Below the pieces are notes generated by a model. The model searched no databases, had not been told where the DNA came from, and saw only the letters and a program-made list of their open reading frames with translations. A DNA stretch of 64,000 bases, from positions 5,394,001-5,458,000 of the forward strand of contig NZ_CP086322.1 in assembly GCF_023277745.1 (NCBI RefSeq). The letters are read 5' to 3'. The stretch is from Streptomyces halobius. GTDB taxonomy: Bacteria > Actinomycetota > Actinomycetes > Streptomycetales > Streptomycetaceae. This document shows, piece after piece, positions 57,663 to 64,000 of this stretch. A program made the translations under genes and the position numbers. Within the stretch, counting starts at the first letter, position 1; every line of letters starts with the position of its first letter.

Positions 57663-59003
57663 GTGACCGCGGGGGCAGGGCAGCGGACCGGCCTCAGCCG
57701 GGTGACCCTGGTCGGTGAGCGACGGCGCGTCGAGCTCGTCGTCCCCGCGCGGGAGCCCATAGGGGTGCTGCTGCCCGACATTCTTCGGCTGCTCGGCGAA
57801 CGGGCGGGCAGCGGCCCCACGACGCGCCGGCTGATCACGCCCCATGGCGCGGTGCTCGCACCGCACGACTCCTTGGCCTCCGCGAACGTGCCCGACGGCG
57901 CCGTACTGCGCCTCATACGGGGGCAGGGCGGTGCCCCGCAGCGCCCCGAGCGGGACCTCACGGACGAAGCGGCCGCCCCCCTCGACGTCCGCGGCTGGGG
58001 CTGGGGCGAGCGGAGCAGAGCCTGGACCGCGGTGACGGCGAGCGTGCTGCTCGCGGCGGTCGCCGGGGTCTGCGCCGCCGTCTGGTACGCGGACGGCGGC
58101 ACCGCCCTCTGGCTCGGCGTCGTGGCCGTGGCCGTCACGGTCGCCGGAGCGGTGAGCGGCGCCAGGGCCGGACGGACGGGACAACAGGTGCCGGGCGCCG
58201 CCCTGTTGCTGGCCGGTGGCGCTCTCGGCGTGATCGCCTCCTGGCAGGCGGCATCGGGCGGCAGCGCCAGACTGGCGGCCGTCGGACTGACAGCCGCTGC
58301 CGTGCTCGCGCTCCTCGGCCTGTGCACGTCCCTGGGGCGCGGCGGCCTGATCGGTGCGACGACGCTCGCGCTCGCGGTGGGCGCCTGGGAACTCGGGCTG
58401 GCGCTGACCACCCCCGCCCGTACGGGGGTTGCGCTCGGCTTCGTCTCCGTCCTCGTCCTCGGCCATCTGCCGCGGCTCGCCCTGATGGCGGCCGGTCTGA
58501 CCCGTCTTGACGACCGGCGGTCCGGCGGCACCCCGGTCAGCAGGCACCAAGTGGCGGCCGCTCTGGGAGCCACGCACCGCGGGCTGGCGCCGGCCACCGT
58601 GGCGATGGCGGTATCGGCGGGTGCGGCGGGCGTCCTGGCGGCGGGTGCGCCCGGTGCCTGGACCGTGCTCGCCGCCGTCCTCCTGTGCGTCGTGCTGTTC
58701 TCGCGGGCGCGCGCCTATCCGCTGGCGGTGGAGGTGGTCGCCCTGTGGGCGGCGGGAACGGCCGTGTGTGTACGGCTCGTTCTGCTGTGGGCGACGGATG
58801 GTGGGGCGCCGGCGGGCGCACTGGCCGCGCTGTGTGCGCTGGCGGTGCTCCCGGTCGCCGGGCTCACGGTGCGGGTGCCCGCGCCCGTACGGGCGCGGCT
58901 GCGCCGGTGGCTGGACGTGGTCGAGTCGGTCGGCGTGATGGCGCTGATCCCGGTGGCGCTCGGGGCCTTCGGGGTCTACGGCCTGCTGCTGGACGCGTCC
59001 TGA
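57663..59003 (+). CDS. EccD-like type VII secretion membrane protein
   Basis: 446 residues. The first 90 or so form a ubiquitin-like (YukD) domain (SRVTLVGERRRVELVVPARE, PHGAVLAPHDSLASANVPDG); about eleven hydrophobic helices follow. This is the EccD architecture, the channel-lining subunit of actinobacterial type VII secretion. GTG 57663 has GGGAGTACGGGC upstream; ATG 57642 is an alternative. No EccB, EccC, EccE, mycosin or WXG100 genes are in the window. A MinD-like ATPase gene follows 76 bp later. Confidence 0.82.
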   Translation: MTAGAGQRTGLSRVTLVGERRRVELVVPAREPIGVLLPDILRLLGERAGSGPTTRRLITPHGAVLAPHDSLASANVPDGAVLRLIRGQGGAPQRPERDLTDEAAAPLDVRGWGWGERSRAWTAVTASVLLAAVAGVCAAVWYADGGTALWLGVVAVAVTVAGAVSGARAGRTGQQVPGAALLLAGGALGVIASWQAASGGSARLAAVGLTAAAVLALLGLCTSLGRGGLIGATTLALAVGAWELGLALTTPARTGVALGFVSVLVLGHLPRLALMAAGLTRLDDRRSGGTPVSRHQVAAALGATHRGLAPATVAMAVSAGAAGVLAAGAPGAWTVLAAVLLCVVLFSRARAYPLAVEVVALWAAGTAVCVRLVLLWATDGGAPAGALAALCALAVLPVAGLTVRVPAPVRARLRRWLDVVESVGVMALIPVALGAFGVYGLLLDAS

Positions 59004-59079
59004 CCGAGAAGGCGGAGGAGAGGCCAGTGCGTACGGCAGGAGAATCGGGCACGTCGGGCGGGATGGACAAGCCGGCGCG

Positions 59080-61023
59080 ATGGGGGCGATGAGTGTGACG
59101 GGCAGGGCGGGGATGACGGGCGAGGCCGGTGTGACGGGCGAGGCCGGTTTGACGAGCGAGATGGGCCGGACGGTCGGGATGAGTGGCGGGGCGGCGGGGG
59201 TCGGCGGCGCGCCGGGGGCGCATGGGGTGCTCGGCGTGCCTGGTGTGTCGGACGTGCCTGGGGAGTCTGGTGTGCCGGGCGTTCCTGGGGTGTCTGGGGC
59301 GCATGGGGTGTCTGGGACGTGTGGGACGTCTGGGGCGCATCCGGGGGCGTCGCCGGTGCCGGGGGCGGGGCCGATGCCTGTGGCGGCGTCTGCTCCGGGG
59401 GCGCCTTCGGCCGGGCCGCTGCCTGCCGCGCAGGGCCCTGTCTCCGCTGCCCTTTCGGCGCCCGCCGGGCAAGTCCCTGCCTCCTCGGCGCCTGCCGTGC
59501 ACGCACCTGTGTCCGCTGCCCCTTCGGCGCCCGCCGGGCAGGCCCCTGCCTCCTCGGCACCCGTCGCGCAGCCGTCCGCCCCGGAAGCGCCGCCCGCCCC
59601 GGGGCGCTATGGCCGGTCCGGGCTGCCGGCGCGGACGCCCGTCTCCGTACCTCTGCTGCCGCCCGAACTGGCCGAAGGCCCCAAGCCACGGCGCGGTGAC
59701 CCCCTGACCCGCCGTGCCGGGCGGGCGCTGCGCCGGGTGTTCGCCTCGTCCCCGGCCGCCGAGACGGCCGCCGTCACACATGCCGCGCACGCCATCCAGC
59801 AGCCCGTGACCACGGGCCGGCAGATCGCCGTGTCCAGCATCCGCGGCGGCGCGGGCAAGTCCACCGTCGCCGCCCTGCTGGCGCTCACATACGCCCACTA
59901 CCGACCCGACCCGGTGCTCGCCATCGAGGCCGATCCGGCGCTCGGCACGCTGCCGCACCGGCTCGGCGCGCGGGAGGTGCGCTGGTCGGGCAGCGATCTG
60001 GCGCAGATCGTCGACCCGTCCATGCTGATCACGGACCTGACCGGCTACCTCCTGCCGTTCGCGGGCGGCGGCTGGCTGCTGCCCGGCAGCCAGGGCGCCA
60101 TCGGCACGCGGCTGGACATCGATACGTACCGGGTCGTGATGACCTCACTGCGCCGGCACTTCGCGGCCACGGTCGTGGACTGCGAAACGCTGCCCGCCGA
60201 GGTGGCGCGCACCGCGCTGGTGACGACACAGGCGCGGGTGCTGGTCACCCCGGCGACCCCGGAGGGCGTGGCGGCCACCCGTTCCGTACTGGACTGGGTC
60301 GGCGGTCTGCACCCGGGCCTGCTGCCGACCACCGTGGTCGTGCTCACCCACTCCTCGCCCGACAGCGGGGTCGATGTCCGCAAGGCCGCCGAGCATCTGG
60401 GGGCCGGGGGAGCGGCGGTGCTCCCGTTGCCGTACGACCGCCATCTGGCGGCCGGTGGCGCGATCCGTACGGAACTGCTGGGGGAGCGGACGCGGGAGGC
60501 GGCGGCGCGGATCGCGGCCGAGGTGATGGATCGCGCGGTCTCACGGGAGCCGGGGAGGCGGCCGCAGGCGCAGCCGGATCAGTCAGCGCGCCAGCAGCCG
60601 GCGGGCCAGGCTCAGCCGGTTCCGCACGCTCCCCGCACACACCGGCCCCGGCCGATGCCGCAGGGGCACATCCCGTCGCAGCCTGCGCCGCAGTACCCCC
60701 AGATTCAGCCGCACCACACTCAGCCCCACCACACCCCGCCCCCAGCGACGCAGCAGACGCCTGCCGCACCGCCGACCGTGCCCGCGATGCCGGCTCAGCC
60801 CCCGGCGTCGGCCCCGCCCCCGGCCTCGTCCCCCGCACCAGCACCCACCCCGGTGCCCGCGGCCCCGACCACCTCAGCCACCCCCACCACGCCTACGACG
60901 CTCACGACGCCCACCACCCCCATCAGCCTCTCCAAGCCCACCACCCCCTCCGCCCCCTCCACCGCTACGAACCCCTCCACCCCCGATCTCCGCAGCCCAT
61001 TCGACGGCGGCCCGGTTCCCTGA
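59080..61023 (+). CDS. MinD/ParA-like ATPase with long low-complexity arms
   Basis: 647 residues. The central domain (about 245-490) has a deviant Walker A motif, SSIRGGAGKSTVAALLAL, then VLAIEADPALGTLPHRLG and VVDCETLPAEVARTAL. The first 190 residues are Gly/Val/Pro-rich repeats (GVPGVPGVSGAHGVSG) and two copies of a block containing PSAPAGQAPASSAP. The last 150 are Pro/Gln/Thr-rich. The start codon is uncertain (ATG 59080 or GTG 59092). It is probably co-transcribed with the EccD-like gene. A similar MinD-like domain occurs in actinobacterial ESX regions. Confidence 0.75.
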   Translation: MGAMSVTGRAGMTGEAGVTGEAGLTSEMGRTVGMSGGAAGVGGAPGAHGVLGVPGVSDVPGESGVPGVPGVSGAHGVSGTCGTSGAHPGASPVPGAGPMPVAASAPGAPSAGPLPAAQGPVSAALSAPAGQVPASSAPAVHAPVSAAPSAPAGQAPASSAPVAQPSAPEAPPAPGRYGRSGLPARTPVSVPLLPPELAEGPKPRRGDPLTRRAGRALRRVFASSPAAETAAVTHAAHAIQQPVTTGRQIAVSSIRGGAGKSTVAALLALTYAHYRPDPVLAIEADPALGTLPHRLGAREVRWSGSDLAQIVDPSMLITDLTGYLLPFAGGGWLLPGSQGAIGTRLDIDTYRVVMTSLRRHFAATVVDCETLPAEVARTALVTTQARVLVTPATPEGVAATRSVLDWVGGLHPGLLPTTVVVLTHSSPDSGVDVRKAAEHLGAGGAAVLPLPYDRHLAAGGAIRTELLGERTREAAARIAAEVMDRAVSREPGRRPQAQPDQSARQQPAGQAQPVPHAPRTHRPRPMPQGHIPSQPAPQYPQIQPHHTQPHHTPPPATQQTPAAPPTVPAMPAQPPASAPPPASSPAPAPTPVPAAPTTSATPTTPTTLTTPTTPISLSKPTTPSAPSTATNPSTPDLRSPFDGGPVP

Positions 61024-61090
61024 CCCCCGTCCGCCCTGGCGGGCACCGCACCAGGCCGTCGCTGCCCGGGCCCAGGCCGGATGAAGCGCC

Positions 61091-61134
61091 GCACCAGGTG
61101 GGCACCAGGTGGGACAAAGGGATGCCCCAGGTGG
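61091..61134. repeat. Direct repeats GCACCAGGTGG upstream of nuoA2
   Basis: GCACCAGGTGG at 61091-61101 and 61102-61112, and GCCCCAGGTGG at 61124-61134, with a fainter GACGAAGTGGG after. Contains the symmetric core CCAGGTGG. These iterated sites lie 130-170 bp before nuoA2 and could bind a regulator. Confidence 0.45.
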
Positions 61135-61262
61135 GACGAAGTGGGCACAACCCACCATCGGCGCGATCCGGCTGCTCCAGACGGGCGGGGCAGGGCCTAG
61201 ACTCCCGTGCGTACAGATCGTCGAAGTCGTTTAACAAGCGCAGTCAGGGAGCGAGGGCGGAC

Positions 61263-61664
61263 GTGCCGGACACGACCGTACGCACCACCGTCGCCGCGGA
61301 CTACTTCCAGGGCTATGCGGTCGTCGGGATCATCGCCGTGGTGGGCGTGCTCTTCGTCGCCGTGGCCTTCGGGGCCGGGCGGTTGCTGCGCCCTGTGGCG
61401 CCGACGCCCGAGAAGCTGCTGACGTATGAATGCGGTGTGGACCCGGTCGGTGAGGGCTGGGCGCACACCCAGGTCCGCTACTACGTCTACGCCTTCCTCT
61501 ACGTCATCTTCGCCATCGACTCGATCTTCCTTTTCCCCTGGGCGACGATCTTCGCCGCCCCCGGTTTCGGCGGTGTGACGCTCGTGGAGATGTTCGTCTT
61601 CCTGGGCTTCCTCACCGTCGGCCTGCTCTACGCATGGAAGAAGGGCGTCCTGCAATGGACGTGA
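61263..61664 (+). CDS. nuoA2: NADH-quinone oxidoreductase subunit A, second copy
   Basis: 133 residues with three transmembrane helices. The loop [13 protein letters not shown] and the second helix [13 protein letters not shown] keep the NuoA pattern but differ clearly from nuoA at 25247, so this is an old paralogue. GTG 61263 has GGGAGCGAGGGCGGAC upstream. First gene of a second, partial nuo cluster. Confidence 0.9.
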   Translation: MPDTTVRTTVAADYFQGYAVVGIIAVVGVLFVAVAFGAGRLLRPVAPTPEKLLTYECGVDPVGEGWAHTQVRYYVYAFLYVIFAIDSIFLFPWATIFAAPGFGGVTLVEMFVFLGFLTVGLLYAWKKGVLQWT

Positions 61665-62305
61665 CTCCCGCCTCGAACGGCTCCGTGGCCGCTTCCGAGG
61701 GCACCGCCCCCGAGTTCCTGCCGGAGCCCCGGCGCCTGGGCACCCTGGCCCGGCTCGCGCCGGAACCCATGAAGGTGGTCCTCAACTGGGGCCGCCGCTA
61801 CAGCCTGTGGGTCTTCAATTTCGGCCTCGCCTGCTGCGCCATCGAGTTCATCGCCGCTTCCATGGCCCGGCACGACTTCATCCGGCTCGGCGTGATCCCG
61901 TTCGCGCCCGGCCCGCGCCAGGCCGACCTGATGGTCGTCTCCGGCACGGTCACCGACAAGATGGCGCCCGCGGTCAAGCGGCTCTACGAGCAGATGCCCG
62001 AGCCGAAGTATGTGATCTCCTTCGGAGCCTGCTCCAACTGCGGCGGCCCCTACTGGGACTCGTACTCCGTCACCAAGGGCGTCGACCAGATCATTCCGGT
62101 CGATGTGTACGTACCGGGCTGCCCGCCGCGGCCGGAGGCGCTGCTGCAGGGCGTCCTCAAGCTGCAGGAGAAGATCGCCCGTGAGTCGCTGGGGGAGCGG
62201 TACGGGCACCGGCGCGACGGTGCCGGCCGGCCTTCGGCGGCCGCGCTGCGCAGCGGGCTGGTGGCGCCGCCCGCCCCGAAGGCGGCGGTGGAGGAGCCCC
62301 GATGA
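61655..62305 (+). CDS. nuoB2: NADH-quinone oxidoreductase subunit B, second copy
   Basis: 216 residues. The Fe-S ligands of N2 are kept: [20 protein letters not shown] and PGCPPRPE. The C-terminus is extended ([14 protein letters not shown] Arg/Ala-rich region). ATG 61655 overlaps the nuoA2 stop by ten bases. Retention of the cysteines suggests a functional cluster. Confidence 0.9.
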   Translation: MDVTPASNGSVAASEGTAPEFLPEPRRLGTLARLAPEPMKVVLNWGRRYSLWVFNFGLACCAIEFIAASMARHDFIRLGVIPFAPGPRQADLMVVSGTVTDKMAPAVKRLYEQMPEPKYVISFGACSNCGGPYWDSYSVTKGVDQIIPVDVYVPGCPPRPEALLQGVLKLQEKIARESLGERYGHRRDGAGRPSAAALRSGLVAPPAPKAAVEEPR

Positions 62306-63849
62306 GCGAGCAGCAGCCTGAGCGGAAGGCATCGGGAGAGACGTCGGCGAAGGCGGCAGAGACACCGCAGACACCGGCGATACCGCAGGCATCGCAGGCA
62401 CGCCAGACACCGGAGACGGCGGCGTCGACACGAGCGGCTGAGTCGGCCGAGCCGGCTGAGGCCGCTGCGCCTGCTGAGGCCGGTACGCCCGTTGAGCCGG
62501 CCGAGCCGGTTGCCGAGCCCGTCGTCGGCTGGCTGCCGCGGCCCGCGAGCGAGATCTTCGGTACCGGGGCCACGGCGGAGCTGGCGTACGAGCTGCTGAC
62601 CGTGGACGTGCCCGCCGACGGCTGGCTCACGGCACTGACGGCGGCTCGCGACGATCTCGGCTGCGCCTACTTCGACTGGCTGAGCGCCGTCGACGAGCCC
62701 GGCACCGGCTTCCGGATCTGCGCCCACCTCGCGAACGTGGCGCATCCGGGCGCCGTCCACCGGCTGGTCGTACGGACGACCGTGCCGCACGACGCCGCCG
62801 CGCTGCCCACCGCCGTGGGGGTGTACGCGGGGGCGGCCTGGCATGAGCGCGAGACCCACGAGATGTTCGGGGTGGATTTCACCGGCCATCCGCACCTCGT
62901 ACCGCTGCTGCTCCCGGAGTCGTTCGAGGGGCATCCGCTGCGCAAGGACTTTGTGCTGGCGGCGCGGGTCGCCAAGGCGTGGCCGGGCGCCAAGGAGCCG
63001 GGAGAGTCCGGGCACGGTGGGCCCAAGCGTCGTCAGATGCTGCCCCCGGGTGTCCCGGATCCCAATGAGTGGGGCCCGCTGAAGGGCCAGCTGCCGCCCG
63101 CCCCCGCGCGGCCGGCGCGTGGTGCCCGTGCGGCGGGTGGTGCTCGTGGGGCGGGTGCCGCCGCGGGCGAGCGTCCGGCCCGGCGTACGCGGACCGCGGG
63201 CGCGGGCTCGGCGAGCCAGCAGGCGGCGGGCGAGGGGGCGACTCCGGCGACGGCGGACGCGGGCGCGGGAGCGGCTCCGGCCGAACGCCCCGAGCGTCCC
63301 GTCCGTGCCGAACGCCCTGAACACCCCGAACGTCCCCCCCGTGCCGAACGCCCGGACCGTCCCGCTCGCCGGACGCGTTCCGCGAGCGAGGGCTCGGCCA
63401 GCCAGCAGGCGGCCGAGGGTGCCCCGGCAGCGCCGAGCGCTCCGGCAGCCCCGCGCTCCGCCGACGCGCCCTGGCACCACGCACGCCCGGCCTTCGCCGA
63501 CGCGGAGCAGAAACCGGAGCCCAAGCGGGAGCCGGGCACCAAGCCGGAGCCGGAGCCGACGGACCAGCCGAAGCCGGAGGCCGAGGCGGAGCCTGGGGCC
63601 CGGCCGGAACCGGAGGCGAAGCCGGCGTCGGCCGCCGAGCCGGAGCCCAAGGCCCCGCCCGCCACCGAACAGGCCCCGCCCGCGCCCGCCACCGAACAGG
63701 CCCCAACGCCGAAGCCCGAGCCCGAACAGGCCCCGGGCCCCGAGCCCGAGGCGACCCCCAAGCCTGAGCCTGAGGCGACCCCCGAAGCACCGGCCACCCC
63801 CGACCAGCCCCCCACCCCCCAAGACCCGGCAGGAGGCGAGACGTCATGA
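62302..63849 (+). CDS. nuoC2: NuoC-like subunit with long low-complexity tail, second copy
   Basis: 515 residues, roughly twice the usual size. The NuoC core lies at about residues 70-230 and has the signature [18 protein letters not shown] and EGHPLRKDF. The N-terminal 70 residues are Ala/Glu/Pro/Thr-rich. From about residue 270 to the end runs an Ala/Pro/Glu/Arg-rich, repeat-like tail ([12 protein letters not shown] and [14 protein letters not shown] recur; then many PEPEA units). ATG 62302 overlaps nuoB2 by four bases. nuoH2 follows directly, so no nuoD2 is here. The tail is probably disordered. Confidence 0.82.
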   Translation: MSEQQPERKASGETSAKAAETPQTPAIPQASQARQTPETAASTRAAESAEPAEAAAPAEAGTPVEPAEPVAEPVVGWLPRPASEIFGTGATAELAYELLTVDVPADGWLTALTAARDDLGCAYFDWLSAVDEPGTGFRICAHLANVAHPGAVHRLVVRTTVPHDAAALPTAVGVYAGAAWHERETHEMFGVDFTGHPHLVPLLLPESFEGHPLRKDFVLAARVAKAWPGAKEPGESGHGGPKRRQMLPPGVPDPNEWGPLKGQLPPAPARPARGARAAGGARGAGAAAGERPARRTRTAGAGSASQQAAGEGATPATADAGAGAAPAERPERPVRAERPEHPERPPRAERPDRPARRTRSASEGSASQQAAEGAPAAPSAPAAPRSADAPWHHARPAFADAEQKPEPKREPGTKPEPEPTDQPKPEAEAEPGARPEPEAKPASAAEPEPKAPPATEQAPPAPATEQAPTPKPEPEQAPGPEPEATPKPEPEATPEAPATPDQPPTPQDPAGGETS

Positions 63850-64000
63850 GCGATGCTCTCGACATCGCGCTCCGCCTCGCCGTCGTCTTCGTCGTGTTCC
63901 TGGCCCTCCCGCTGATCATCGGGCAGACCGAGCACAAGGTCATGGCCCATATGCAGGGACGGCTCGGCCCCATGTACGCGGGTGGCTTCCACGGCTGGGC
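63846..64000 (+). CDS. nuoH2: NADH-quinone oxidoreductase subunit H, second copy, 3' end outside window
   Basis: Only the first 51 codons are present: a hydrophobic helix (LRLAVVFVVFLALPLIIG) and the cytosolic loop QTEHKVMAHMQGRLGPMYAG, which corresponds to [19 protein letters not shown] of nuoH. The diagnostic ERK is changed to EHK. ATG 63846 overlaps the nuoC2 stop by four bases. Confidence 0.85.
   Translation, partial: MSDALDIALRLAVVFVVFLALPLIIGQTEHKVMAHMQGRLGPMYAGGFHGW

Overview
The window is high-GC actinobacterial DNA, almost certainly from a Streptomyces chromosome. GTG starts are frequent, third codon positions are strongly GC, and the regulator and kinase families are of Streptomyces type. 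Menaquinone is made by the futalosine route, and gene order resembles the menaquinone-nuo region of model streptomycetes as I remember it. The species cannot be named from the sequence alone. I see no rRNA, tRNA, CRISPR array, intact transposase, phage or biosynthetic cluster.

Region 1 (1-25 kb) holds most of the menaquinone pathway in scattered transcription units. In order these are the prenyltransferase mqnP (5' end cut off), a UbiX-type flavin prenyltransferase, mqnE, mqnA, mqnC, the methyltransferase menG and a geranylgeranyl-reductase-family enzyme. Between them lie a rhomboid protease, an Lrp regulator, a DAACS transporter behind a Cys-rich leader peptide, a hydrolase/TetR pair, a long-chain acyl-CoA ligase, two small zinc-finger proteins, a cold-shock protein, a membrane-anchored esterase, a Ser/Thr kinase and an NlpC/P60 endopeptidase.

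Region 2 (25.2-41.4 kb) is a complete 14-gene nuoA-N operon for complex I. A Rex-like operator lies upstream and a strong terminator follows. The pathway of region 1 supplies the quinone that this complex reduces. A polyprenyl diphosphate synthase at 45.1 kb probably makes the quinone side chain.

Region 3 (41.5-53.2 kb) holds a lipoprotein, fumarylacetoacetase, a LolA-like protein with an ABC exporter, and a 2-oxoacid:ferredoxin oxidoreductase (korAB).

Region 4 (53.5-64 kb) has one NarL-type regulator beside two tandem sensor kinases and an orphan EccD-like/MinD-like pair. It ends with the start of a second, incomplete nuo cluster (nuoA2-B2-C2-H2) in which nuoD is absent and NuoC2 has a roughly 240-residue Pro/Ala/Glu-rich tail.

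The least expected structure is a family of composite intergenic repeats at three places (about 22.8-23.1, 43.6-44.1 and 50.0-50.19 kb). They share a CGCTGCGCTTTGCCTG core and longer modules. Two copies carry a roughly 35-nt hairpin unit that the aligned copy lacks, as if inserted. Each cluster lies next to an eroded gene: a cupin, an FAD oxidoreductase and a RarD-type transporter. Related hairpin units also sit in frame inside two apparently intact genes.
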